DNA from: Deltaproteobacteria bacterium
GTDB taxonomy: Bacteria > Desulfobacterota > GWC2-55-46
Length of the DNA stretch: 64,000 bases
Assembly (NCBI GenBank): GCA_016182655.1
Contig: JACPGB010000024.1
Location: 180,755-244,754 of the forward strand
Direction: 5' to 3'
Both the position numbers and the translations under genes were made by a program. Below, piece by piece: positions 1 to 8,113 of this stretch. The notes beneath the pieces are model-generated. The model was not told the DNA's origin and searched no databases. It saw nothing but the letters and a program-made list of their open reading frames with translations. Every line of letters starts with the position of its first letter. Position 1 is the first letter of the stretch.

Positions 1-2
1 AT

Positions 3-293
3 CTTCCTAAAGGTAATAAATTTCATCTGAGACGAATGCCAATGTATTCTGAATCATTTCTAAAGAGATTTGGCAGAGTCGGACTTCCCAACCCGTGTGA
101 CGACTTCAATCCTCTGGGGTCGATCATAAAGGCCGCCAAACTTCGGACGAATCATCTTTGTGGATTGAGGGATTTAAATGGCGATATTCATGAAACTGCT
201 GTACACATTTTTTCCAACTCGTACGAAAAATTTATAATGCTGATACCCGTTAGAAGGGCATTAAACAAAAAACAAGAATTTTACGTGAACTGA
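3..293 (+). CDS. C-terminal part of an unrecognised protein (cut by window edge)
   Basis: The reading frame is open from the left edge without a stop, so the first visible Met (position 36) is probably internal and this is the 3' end of a longer gene. About 96 residues are visible, basic and without a motif I recognise. There is no clear Shine-Dalgarno sequence before the Met at 36, which also argues for an internal Met. Function unknown. It lies at the left edge of the accessory region, convergent with the gene on the minus strand that ends at 420. Confidence 0.45.
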   Translation, partial: LPKGNKFHLRRMPMYSESFLKRFGRVGLPNPCDDFNPLGSIIKAAKLRTNHLCGLRDLNGDIHETAVHIFSNSYEKFIMLIPVRRALNKKQEFYVN

Positions 294-419
294 CCCTTCC
301 TCTCACGTACAAAAAACCGAAGTCTACCCCCAAGAAGATATATTTTCAGGAGTAATCACAGCTGTTTTTGTTAGAGGAAGTGACTACCATATACTACATT
401 CCTGGTGGGAAGCATTCAT

Positions 420-1595
420 TTATCCCTTATCGAGAATTGAAGGAGGGCTCTCCGCTAAAGGATCAAAGCGGTCCGCCTGTTGATTCGCCCAGGTAAGCCA
501 CTTTTCGAGTTCGCTTCCTGGTTCAATGCCCCCGTTATTCCGGATGGCATTTTCCTTTACTGCCTGGATGTATTCCCGAATCTGTTTGCTCTTATACCAG
601 TTCTCGGTCTGTTTCAGGAGGTTATGAAGTCGCGCTTCCTCTTCCCGCTTTCGTCTGGCGATCTCTTCCTGTCGGCGTTGCTGTTCTTCTCTTCTAAGCG
701 CCTCCTGTTCCCTTTCGATAGCTCTCGTCCTTAGCTCTACAGCGTTCTTGATAAGCCCCACTATGAAGTCATTAAGACAGTCCTCAAGTTTTTTCTTTTC
801 GGAATCAGCCCAATTCGTCCGGAGACATCCCCATGTTTTAATCTCAAACGTGAGCCTTCCGGAAGGATTGTGGCTGAATTCGAATTCATTAGCCCAAGGC
901 CTGTCTTTCTTTTCGGCTGGCGAAAGCTTTCGCTTTGTTTGCTTGAGAAACTCCCGCAAACTGAACTCTATCGTCTCACCAAGAACAGACACGCAGGTCT
1001 TGTAAGATTTCCGATAGGAGTATTGGTCTTCAGGCACAATGGAGATACGGAAGCCTCTTGCATCATATGCTTTGATCAAGGCGTTCATGATGCGTAGTGC
1101 GCGGGGCAGGCTTTCCTTGCTGACACGCACATTAAGACACCTCTCACCGTGACTATTCAAAAGATCGTTATCGCGTCTGAATATTGATGTTTCTAAGTTT
1201 TCAAAATATTCCAGGGTTTGAGCAACGAGTGGGTGCGGAGACTTAAGTGTGGAAGAAACATTTATTCGATTTCTGTCGTCCAGTTCGAAAGCTATTCTAT
1301 CTTCGGCTTCCTTATATTGCTCCTCGTCAATGGGGCGGTTATTCTCTTTCTCCAACTCTATATGAAATTCAATATTTTCGTTTCCCTTGAAAGGCGGTAG
1401 GGGAGGCGGAGGAGCAGCTTTCCCAAACTCCTTCTTCTGCCAATAGCCTATAGGGGGTACGGGGATATTCAACTTAATACACCTTTTCCTGAGCCCTACA
1501 TCAGATAGACCATACCTTTTGGAAAGCTTGATCATTGGCTCAGACCAAACCTGTTCGTACAAATCCTTTCTGGTAATCCGTATTTTTTCTGGCAT
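420..1595 (-). CDS. Hypothetical protein with N-terminal HTH-like segment and C-terminal coiled coil
   Basis: 391 residues. The N-terminus (about 8-55) reads like a helix-turn-helix: 'LYEQVWSEPMIKLSKRYG' followed by 'LRKRCIKLNIPVPPIGYW'. This pattern recurs in uncharacterised bacterial proteins of accessory regions. A proline-rich linker (about 60-70) follows, then a mixed alpha/beta middle region. Residues about 290-340 are highly charged (Glu/Arg repeats) and should form a coiled coil. An AGGGG sequence lies upstream of the ATG. No catalytic motif is visible. A DNA-binding or scaffolding role is possible but not shown; the island context makes a conflict-related role plausible. Confidence 0.75.
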   Translation of the reverse strand: MPEKIRITRKDLYEQVWSEPMIKLSKRYGLSDVGLRKRCIKLNIPVPPIGYWQKKEFGKAAPPPPLPPFKGNENIEFHIELEKENNRPIDEEQYKEAEDRIAFELDDRNRINVSSTLKSPHPLVAQTLEYFENLETSIFRRDNDLLNSHGERCLNVRVSKESLPRALRIMNALIKAYDARGFRISIVPEDQYSYRKSYKTCVSVLGETIEFSLREFLKQTKRKLSPAEKKDRPWANEFEFSHNPSGRLTFEIKTWGCLRTNWADSEKKKLEDCLNDFIVGLIKNAVELRTRAIEREQEALRREEQQRRQEEIARRKREEEARLHNLLKQTENWYKSKQIREYIQAVKENAIRNNGGIEPGSELEKWLTWANQQADRFDPLAESPPSILDKG

Positions 1596-1767
1596 ATAAA
1601 AAGACCCCTAACTAATGATTTAGTAGACTCAGGGTAAAAACCCGAATGGAAGAATTCGAATTTGCATTATATGCGGACTGCGCAGGCCTTAGAAAGAGAA
1701 AAACGGAATCTCCAGAGCAGACGTTAAAAGGCGGGAGTTGACAGATAGTCCGGAGCAGACCACGATA

Positions 1768-2091
1768 TTATCTTAGCATGGCCCTCAGAATTTTAACCGT
1801 GAGCCTGATCTTTTCTTCATCGGCTTCCTTGATAAATTTCATCAGGGATTCCTTTATTTCCTTCTGGCTTCCTTCATGCCCAAAGTCAAAAAGTTCCCAC
1901 ATCTCAACATCAAGCGACCTTGAAATCTTTATAAGCATCTCTAGGGTAGGGTTTTCGGTACCCCTTTCCATGCGGCTGAGGTAATTCGGGCTTGTCTCAG
2001 CCTTTGCCGCAAGTTCCTCCTGGGATAGGCTCTTGTTTTTTCTAAGCTCCCTGATCCTGAGTCCTATCAATCTTTTTTCATGCATTTTCAT
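1768..2091 (-). CDS. XRE-family transcriptional regulator
   Basis: 107 residues. Residues about 8-65 form a Cro/CI-type helix-turn-helix ('LSQEELAAKAETSPNYLSRMERG', split here as LSQEELAAKA and SPNYLSRMERG, followed by NPTLEMLIKISRSLDV). The C-terminal 35 residues are acidic and helical, probably for dimerisation. It is transcribed away from the response regulator at 2297; the space between them holds a perfect 11-bp inverted repeat around a consensus promoter (2131-2177). This suggests it represses the divergent gene, and perhaps itself. A GAGG lies 5-6 bases before the chosen ATG at 2091. Confidence 0.9.
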   Translation of the reverse strand: MKMHEKRLIGLRIRELRKNKSLSQEELAAKAETSPNYLSRMERGTENPTLEMLIKISRSLDVEMWELFDFGHEGSQKEIKESLMKFIKEADEEKIRLTVKILRAMLR

Positions 2092-2130
2092 ATCCTCGAT
2101 ATTTACCTTTTTTTGAATAAAAATGAATAT

Positions 2131-2177
2131 CCTGTTGGGAACTTTTTATTGACAAAAGGATTCCCAACAGGTATAAA
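2131..2177 (+). promoter_or_regulatory. Operator-like inverted repeat overlapping a consensus sigma-70 promoter
   Basis: CCTGTTGGGAA (2131-2141) and TTCCCAACAGG (2161-2171) are perfect 11-bp inverted arms 19 bp apart. On the plus strand TTGACA (2149-2154) and TATAAA (2172-2177) are spaced exactly 17 bp, pointing at the response regulator gene. The right arm lies inside the -35/-10 spacer, so a bound dimer would block polymerase. A weaker minus-strand promoter (TTGTCA near 2150) could serve the XRE gene. The XRE protein encoded next door is the obvious ligand, by inference. Confidence 0.75.
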
Positions 2178-2296
2178 TTATTCTTATTGATGTGGTTTTT
2201 TAGATATAAATGTGCCTGTAGGACATTATCTGGAGGGTCTGAGAGATTGGGTTTTGTTTTTAAAGCCAGCGCAGTATAATCCATTTGGTTCGCGCT

Positions 2297-2698
2297 ATGG
2301 ATAAAAACATGGAAGATGTGCGTAGAAAAATCCTCGTGGTCGATGATGAGGAGCTGATAGGCAAAGCGCTCAGGATAATCCTTGCGGAAGAAGGCGCAGT
2401 GGAATACGCCAGAAATGGCAGGGAAGCCCTTGAAAAGAGTGCTGTTACATCCTTTGACGTATTCATCGTCGATATGAATATGCCAGTCATGAACGGCATG
2501 GACTTTTACAAAGAGGCTGTAAAGACCCTTTCCGGGATAAAAGAGAGGATTATCTTTTTCACCGGGTCTTGTGAGGAGGGTTATTTCTCCTTTTTCAGGG
2601 AAAATAATCTGAGATTTCTGGAAAAGCCTTTGGAGCCGAAGGAGCTTAAAGATCTTGTTCGACAGATACTGGAGAGTAAAGTATTGACCGAGCTATAA
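2297..2698 (+). CDS. Stand-alone response regulator receiver protein
   Basis: 133 residues from the ATG at 2297; a TTG at 2285 would add four residues, and neither has a good ribosome site. A single CheY-like receiver domain fills the protein: acidic pair D16-D17, phospho-acceptor D59 in IVDMNMPVMNG, T89 in IIFFTG and K110 in FLEKP. There is no output domain, so it must act by protein contact in a phosphorelay or as a CheY/Spo0F-like switch. No histidine kinase is adjacent; the closest candidate in the window is the GHKL protein at 14844. Expression is probably set by the operator at 2131-2171. Confidence 0.9.
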   Translation: MDKNMEDVRRKILVVDDEELIGKALRIILAEEGAVEYARNGREALEKSAVTSFDVFIVDMNMPVMNGMDFYKEAVKTLSGIKERIIFFTGSCEEGYFSFFRENNLRFLEKPLEPKELKDLVRQILESKVLTEL

Positions 2699-2873
2699 AA
2701 AAGTAAAAACGTCTGCCCAGGTTTTTTATCTAAGCGTTCGACCTTCTCCCATAGCTGCCTTTACCAAACAATGTTGACTAGGTTAACCATAAAAACCCGC
2801 TCTACTTTGAGCGACGGTTTGAATTCCAATAACGAAGATAATATCATTCAGGAATAAGCCGAAGGAGGTTCAG

Positions 2874-3098
2874 ATGGGTATCGAATGCAAAACCCCTGAA
2901 GTCGATATTGAAGACGACAAAATGCTCATAGATATTCTGGGTATCCTTCAACCAGAAGATATCACAATCATCAACACCGACCATTTCAAAACCCCAAAAG
3001 AAAAGGAATTCGAGATATATGCGGCTCTTGTCAGGCACGGCAGATCTCAAGAAGATGCGGCAAGAATCGCCAAGGCCATGGCTTTGGACGAAAAGTAG
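2874..3098 (+). CDS. Small acidic hypothetical protein
   Basis: 74 residues, acidic, no signal peptide and no recognised domain. The last 25 residues (YAALVRHGRSQEDAARIAKA) resemble a short helical UBA- or recombinase-tail-like segment, but this is not diagnostic. A strong Shine-Dalgarno (GAAGGAGG, about 6 bases before ATG) supports translation. It follows the response regulator gene by about 175 bp in the same direction, but an operon is not established. Function unknown. Confidence 0.6.
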   Translation: MGIECKTPEVDIEDDKMLIDILGILQPEDITIINTDHFKTPKEKEFEIYAALVRHGRSQEDAARIAKAMALDEK

Positions 3099-3261
3099 TA
3101 ACCGCCACCAACCCCTTCCACTGACATTTTTTTAAATGCAAAAGGTCTCGATAGGTATCATTCTTAACCACAGACGCTCAGCGGATTCGTATTATCTTTT
3201 CATGTAAACACTTGGCCGGTTGACCGTAATGTAGAGAAGACTTGGATCGAAAGGAGCATGA

Positions 3262-3531
3262 ATGGACGAAAAGCACGCAAAATATCTTATTTTTATGGAA
3301 AGACAGAAACGTGAAAGGGAAAAACAAAAGCAAACTCTTGACGGGACAATTCTCTTATCCTTACAGTGCCCACGCTGCAGGAATGTCTGGAATGACTATT
3401 TGTCGCATGTAGAGTCTTTTACGCCGCCAATATGCCGTGCCTGTAATGTCCATCCGGTATTGCTTTTAAATGTTTGCTGGCAACCTTTTATTTCGCGAAA
3501 ACAGGTCACGGGGAGGGGCAAGAAGGTCTAA
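3262..3531 (+). CDS. Small zinc-ribbon protein
   Basis: 89 residues. The N-terminal third is a charged helix (many Lys/Arg/Glu); the middle carries two Cys pairs, CPRC and CRAC, about 20 residues apart, as in a zinc ribbon. GAAAGGAG precedes the ATG at 3262 with good spacing. It is probably a metal-stabilised small binding protein; partner and role are unknown. It shares direction with the small gene at 2874 and is convergent with the fic gene. Confidence 0.6.
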   Translation: MDEKHAKYLIFMERQKREREKQKQTLDGTILLSLQCPRCRNVWNDYLSHVESFTPPICRACNVHPVLLLNVCWQPFISRKQVTGRGKKV

Positions 3532-3599
3532 AGATGAGCAGAAAATACCTGAGCCGTCCAAATAGGATATTTGGCTAGCTCTCTCATATCCTAAAAGGC

Positions 3600-4619
3600 C
3601 TACGGCAGCCGGTATGTCGTAGCCCTTGTTTGTCCTTCCCGGATGACGAGACCAGCGTCTACGAGCGGCTTTATAATCTGGCTTACGCGCGCCCTTGTAA
3701 GGGAGAATGCCTTTTCTATATCAGGAGCTTTGACTCGGCCTCTGTCCCTCAGGAAACGAAAGATGTCCTCCTGCCGTTTTGTAAGCAACATGCGCGGTGC
3801 GGCAACCGCTATCTTGAGCGAGAGTATTCGCTCCTTTACCGTGTTCAAAGTCTCAACTATCCCCTCTGCGACGTATTCGAGCCAGTAGCTTAGATCATCG
3901 TCAAGGTCCCTTGCCTGTTGGATCTTCTGGTAATAAAGCTGCCTCTCCCTCTCGAAGTACTCATCAAGGGCAAAGAGATGATGGGTATCAAACCCTCTTG
4001 AGTAAAGGAGCCATATCGCGAGCGCCCTTGAGATGCGGCCGTTCCCGTCAGAGAAGGGATGGATTGACACAAGGCGGTGATGGGCTATTGCGCTTGTGAT
4101 AACAGGGTGCAAGGCTTTCGATTCCCTGGAATTGATCCAATCGAGCAGCTCAATTGTAAGCGACTTTGCTTTATCCGGCGGAGGGGGCGTATAGACAGTA
4201 ATGCCCCTGTGGTCGACTATCCTGTTTTGGCGGGTCTTGTAATGTCCTGATTGTTCGTCAGGCAGTACCTTGCGGGTGAGAACATGGTGAAGGCGCAAAA
4301 GGTCAGACTCTTTTATGGGAGACTCAGCCTTCCTGTTCCAAACCCAGTTAGTGGCCGCAAGGGCGTTGAGTATCTCCTGCTTGTCTTTGGCTTTTGCCCC
4401 GATTTCCTCTCCACGGGCGAGGGCCTCCACCTCCGGAAGCGTCAGTGGATTCCCCTCTATGGCCGTTGAGGAATGGGCTAACCTCGCCGCGGTCTCACGC
4501 TGAAGCTGCGGCAACCAGGAGACGTCCACCACAGCCGAGTTAATCCATGCCCGGATTTCAGCGGCCAGCGCGACCAAGCTTAAGAGCCTTGGGCTTATGT
4601 CGAAACGGGGCTTATGCAT
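3600..4619 (-). CDS. Fic-family protein (predicted AMP transferase) with C-terminal winged helix
   Basis: 339 residues. The Fic motif HPFSDGNGRISR is intact at residues 187-198 (catalytic His187, Arg198), so AMP or another nucleotide group may be moved to a target hydroxyl. An upstream inhibitory helix (S51xxxE55G in SSTAIEGN) is present, as in self-inhibited class II Fic proteins, with the glutamate that competes with ATP gamma-phosphate. Residues about 275-339 read as a winged helix (LTKRQEDIFRFLRDRG... LTRARVSQIIKPLVDAGLV), suggesting DNA binding or autoregulation. It is a lone gene on the minus strand in the accessory island; such proteins act as toxins or regulators. The target is unknown. 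Confidence 0.92.
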   Translation of the reverse strand: MHKPRFDISPRLLSLVALAAEIRAWINSAVVDVSWLPQLQRETAARLAHSSTAIEGNPLTLPEVEALARGEEIGAKAKDKQEILNALAATNWVWNRKAESPIKESDLLRLHHVLTRKVLPDEQSGHYKTRQNRIVDHRGITVYTPPPPDKAKSLTIELLDWINSRESKALHPVITSAIAHHRLVSIHPFSDGNGRISRALAIWLLYSRGFDTHHLFALDEYFERERQLYYQKIQQARDLDDDLSYWLEYVAEGIVETLNTVKERILSLKIAVAAPRMLLTKRQEDIFRFLRDRGRVKAPDIEKAFSLTRARVSQIIKPLVDAGLVIREGQTRATTYRLP

Positions 4620-4712
4620 GCCTGGACTATAACAGTTATGTAAAGTTTATGTCAAGGTTTTTTGTAAAGAGGCTTTTTAAAGAGATAGTGCGATGATGCC
4701 ATGAATATCTCA

Positions 4713-5099
4713 TCACACCTTCACAGCCGTGCCGTAATAGACAACCTTGGAGACCACCCATTTGGAGCCCTGCTGCTCGTAGCTCCCGGTGGTCATCTTG
4801 AGATCGACTATGGCGTTTGCGCCCATCTGAACCCCTTGGCGCATGATATCAGCCAGCGCCTCTTTTTCCGCCTTCCTAAAACCTCTATCGGTCGACGCAG
4901 CCGTTTCCGAAATGCCGGTCACGTTCCCAAGGGCGCCTTTTATCCCCCTGTCCGGCAGGTTGCTGGAAGTCACGACGATTATCTTTTCTCGGAGGTTTTT
5001 AATCTCCGCGTCAAGCTCTGCGGTCTTGTTGCTTCTTCCAAATAAACTGAAAACAATGAAAGCGACGAACAATACCGCCGCTACCAGAAGAACATCCAT
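4713..5099 (-). CDS. Membrane-anchored YbjQ/UPF0145-like protein
   Basis: 128 residues. Residues 1-22 form one hydrophobic helix (DVLLVAAVLFVAFIVFSLF), then a short coiled stretch. From about 40 comes a YbjQ-like domain: IIVVTSSNLPDRGIKGALG, a Lys/Glu helix, MGANAIVDLKM and a final GTAVKV strand. That family is often labelled heavy-metal binding by structural resemblance, but its function is unproven. GGAGGATAA lies just before the ATG. It is divergent from the HTH gene at 5305, across the 29-bp palindrome at 5222-5250. Confidence 0.8.
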   Translation of the reverse strand: MDVLLVAAVLFVAFIVFSLFGRSNKTAELDAEIKNLREKIIVVTSSNLPDRGIKGALGNVTGISETAASTDRGFRKAEKEALADIMRQGVQMGANAIVDLKMTTGSYEQQGSKWVVSKVVYYGTAVKV

Positions 5100-5221
5100 A
5101 TTTATCCTCCTTCTCCGGTATTTACCCGGAAAACACGGTTTTCATTTTTTGTTGCAATTTTGCCGATTTTGGAATATAAATACAGACACCATATTTTATT
5201 CATATGGCATCTTAATAAGAT

Positions 5222-5250
5222 AATATACTATCAAATTTTGATAGTATATT
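5222..5250. promoter_or_regulatory. 29-bp perfect palindrome in a divergent intergenic region
   Basis: AATATACTATCAAA (5222-5235) and TTTGATAGTATATT (5237-5250) are perfect 14-bp arms around a single T. TATAAT follows directly at 5250-5255, so the palindrome probably overlaps the promoter of the HTH gene at 5305. A dimeric repressor site is the simplest reading; the small HTH protein encoded 50 bp downstream is a candidate ligand. Confidence 0.6.
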
Positions 5251-5304
5251 ATAATAGTACTATTCCGCGCCTGTCAAGCTCCAAATTTCGCTTTCTGGTG
5301 GTCG

Positions 5305-5544
5305 ATGCTTCTTATAAACCTAAAGGCTCTTATAGAACGGAAAGCCGCCGTGGATGGACGGAAGATTACCTATCATACAATCGAAGAGGCTACCGGCATT
5401 AAGAAGCTCACATTAACAAGAATAGCCACCAACCAGAACTACAACATAAAACGCAAGGACCTGGAAAGGCTCCTGATTTATTTCGACTGTGAACCCAATG
5501 ATTTGATGACGTTGATAAAGGGCAAAAAGCCTAAAAAGGGATAA
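5305..5544 (+). CDS. Small Cro/XRE-like helix-turn-helix regulator
   Basis: 79 residues, essentially one DNA-binding domain: TYHTIEEATGIKKLTLTRI reads as helices 2-3, and LERLLIYFDCEPNDLMTLI is the closing helix usual in this family. The C-terminus is lysine-rich. Only a weak ribosome site (GGTGG) precedes the ATG. It lies downstream of the 29-bp palindrome, probably its own operator, and about 180 bp upstream of hsdR. It may therefore control the restriction operon, as C proteins and XRE regulators do elsewhere; this link is an inference. Confidence 0.8.
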   Translation: MLLINLKALIERKAAVDGRKITYHTIEEATGIKKLTLTRIATNQNYNIKRKDLERLLIYFDCEPNDLMTLIKGKKPKKG

Positions 5545-5726
5545 AGTATGCTAAGGGAATCCCCTCGGGACGAGGAACTGAAGCGCTCATAGATCGAAGT
5601 GGATGTGCCAGTTTTTGGTATATCAAGGCCTGATTAAGATAAAGATATGGCGAAGGCAAAGATAAAGATTTTCGAATATATCAAGGCTCTACAACCAAGG
5701 GCCTATCGAGGTTTGCAAATAATTGA

Positions 5727-8096
5727 ATGCTTAACGAAGCCGACACCTGCCGAAAATTTGTAGTTCCCAAGCTTGTTGAGGCCGGGTGGGATAACGACCC
5801 GCACTCCTTTACGGAGCAGAAGACCTTTACTGACGGCAGAATCGTAGTTGCCGGGAGCAGGGTAAGGCGTCGCCCCCAAAAGAGGGCTGACTATCTCTTG
5901 CGATATACTCGCGACTTCCCTTTGGCTATCGTAGAAGCCAAGGCCCATTACAAAGCTCCTGGCGATGGACTACAGCAGGCTAAGGACTACGCTGAAATCC
6001 TCGGGCTGAAGTTTGCCTATTCGACCAACGGCCACGACATCATAGAATTTGACTATTTTACCGGTAAGGAGCTTCAGCTTAAGTCATTTCCTACGCCCGA
6101 AGAACTCTGGAAACGCCTCCGCATTGGTCATGGCCTTGATGAAGATTCAACTGCCAATCTGCTTCTTACACCTTATGACCATTCAAGTGGGAAAACTCCG
6201 CGTTATTATCAGGATATAGCTATAAACAGGTCTGTCCAGTCGGTTCTGCAAGGCAAACGGCGCATCCTTTTGACCATGGCCACAGGCACAGGAAAAACGG
6301 TGGTTGCCTTTCAGATATGCACGAAGCTCTGGAACGCCCGTTGGAACCGCACAGGGGATTACCGCCGCCCTAAAATCCTTTACCTTGCGGACAGAAATAT
6401 TCTGGTGGATGATCCAAAGGATAAGACATTCGCGCCCTTCGGCGATGCCCGCTGGAAAATAGAAAACGGAGAAGCTAACAAGGCCCGCGAGATGTACTTT
6501 GCTACTTATCAGGCCATCGCGAGAGATGACCGAAGGCCTGGGCTTTACAAAGAGTACTCTCCGGATTTTTTTGATCTCGTCATTGTAGATGAGTGCCATC
6601 GCGGCAGCGCAAGTGATGAAAGCAACTGGCGGGAGATCCTTGAATATTTTAAGACAGCCTATCAGCTTGGCATGACGGCCACACCCCTTTGCGACGACAA
6701 CAGGGACACCTACGGTTATTTTGGCAATCCCATATATCAATACAGCCTTAAGCAGGGGATAGAAGACGGCTTCCTGGCTCCCTACCGTGTCCACCGGGTG
6801 ATTACGACTTTCGATGCTGCTGGCTGGCGTCCCACTCAGGGGGAGCTTGACAGGTATGGCCGTGAGATACCTGATGGCGAATACCACACAAAGGATTTTG
6901 AAAGGGTTGTTGCTCTGCGGGCTCGTACCGAGGCTATGGCAAGACATTTGACAGAGTTTTTAAGAAAAACAGACCGCTTTGCCAAGACGATAGTCTTTTG
7001 CGTCAACCAGGAACATGCGGACGAAATGCGCCGCGCTCTTAATAACCTGAATGCAGATATTGTTCAGCGGCATCCTGACTATGTATGCAGGGTTACCTCC
7101 GATGAAGGTGATATCGGGCGCGGATACTTAAGTAAATTCCAGGAGCTTGAGACAAATACGCCGGTAATACTGACAACGTCACAACTCCTTACTACAGGGG
7201 TTGACGCACCGACCTGTAAAAATGTCGTCCTTGCACGGGTAATCAATTCCATGACCGAGTTCAAGCAGATAATAGGCAGGGGTACTCGCGTCAGGGATGA
7301 TTACGGGAAGCTCTACTTCAGCATCATCGATTACACCGGGAGCGCCACAAGGCTTTTTGCCGACACTGCCTTTGACGGAGAGCCTTCGCTTATAAGCGAG
7401 CAGGTGGTAGATGAGGCCGGACAGGTAACAAAAGAAGAGGTTACCGAGCCAGAGGATATCTTGGATGAAGGAATAGTTATAGATATAAAGCCTCCTCTCA
7501 TCACAGAGCCGCCCACTGGAGAATCGAAAAGATATTATGTTGATGGTGGTTTTGTGGAGGTTACCGCCCATCTTGTTTACGAACTTGACCCTGATGGAAA
7601 ACAGCTCCGTGTCGTCAAGTTCACCGACTATGCCGCGGAGAAGGTCCGCATGCTGTACCCGAATGCTGCTGAGGTGCAGACATTATGGGCCGACCCAATT
7701 CAGCGCTCAGAGATTATCGCCAAGCTCGAAGAGAGAGGGATAGACTTTGACGAGCTGGCCCAGTCCGCGAACCAGCCTGACGCTGACCCGTTCGATCTCC
7801 TTTGTCATATAGCCTTTAACTCGCCGCTACGCACAAGGCGGGAGCGGGCCGACCGTTTGCGTAAAGACAAGAAGGACTTCTTTGACCAGTTCGGGCCTGA
7901 AGCAAAGGCCATACTTAATGAGCTTTTGGAAAAATACGCAGAGCACGGCACGGCCCAGTTCGTTATCCCTGATGTTCTCAAAGTACCGCCGATATCGGAA
8001 CATGGAAATACTTTGGAGATTGCCGCGATGTTTGGCGGGCCGGAAAGATTGAGGGATGCCGTCAATCAAATGCAAACGCTTCTTTATGCTGACTAA
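5727..8096 (+). CDS. hsdR: Type I restriction enzyme, R (motor and nuclease) subunit
   Basis: 789 residues, the short EcoEI-like form. The N-terminus holds a PD-(D/E)xK nuclease (D55 in RADYLL, E70-A-K72 in AIVEAK), then the RYYQ motif (Q162), Walker A GTGKT (187-191), the Walker B DECH box (288-291) and MTATP, ending in a helicase C domain with QIIGRGTR. As HsdR of the R2M2S complex it would translocate DNA on ATP and cut unmethylated DNA at a distance. No strong ribosome site precedes the ATG at 5727. hsdM follows after 17 bp, so the genes form an operon. All key residues are present. Confidence 0.95.
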   Translation: MLNEADTCRKFVVPKLVEAGWDNDPHSFTEQKTFTDGRIVVAGSRVRRRPQKRADYLLRYTRDFPLAIVEAKAHYKAPGDGLQQAKDYAEILGLKFAYSTNGHDIIEFDYFTGKELQLKSFPTPEELWKRLRIGHGLDEDSTANLLLTPYDHSSGKTPRYYQDIAINRSVQSVLQGKRRILLTMATGTGKTVVAFQICTKLWNARWNRTGDYRRPKILYLADRNILVDDPKDKTFAPFGDARWKIENGEANKAREMYFATYQAIARDDRRPGLYKEYSPDFFDLVIVDECHRGSASDESNWREILEYFKTAYQLGMTATPLCDDNRDTYGYFGNPIYQYSLKQGIEDGFLAPYRVHRVITTFDAAGWRPTQGELDRYGREIPDGEYHTKDFERVVALRARTEAMARHLTEFLRKTDRFAKTIVFCVNQEHADEMRRALNNLNADIVQRHPDYVCRVTSDEGDIGRGYLSKFQELETNTPVILTTSQLLTTGVDAPTCKNVVLARVINSMTEFKQIIGRGTRVRDDYGKLYFSIIDYTGSATRLFADTAFDGEPSLISEQVVDEAGQVTKEEVTEPEDILDEGIVIDIKPPLITEPPTGESKRYYVDGGFVEVTAHLVYELDPDGKQLRVVKFTDYAAEKVRMLYPNAAEVQTLWADPIQRSEIIAKLEERGIDFDELAQSANQPDADPFDLLCHIAFNSPLRTRRERADRLRKDKKDFFDQFGPEAKAILNELLEKYAEHGTAQFVIPDVLKVPPISEHGNTLEIAAMFGGPERLRDAVNQMQTLLYAD

Positions 8097-8113
8097 AGGA
8101 TTGAAGAATTAAT

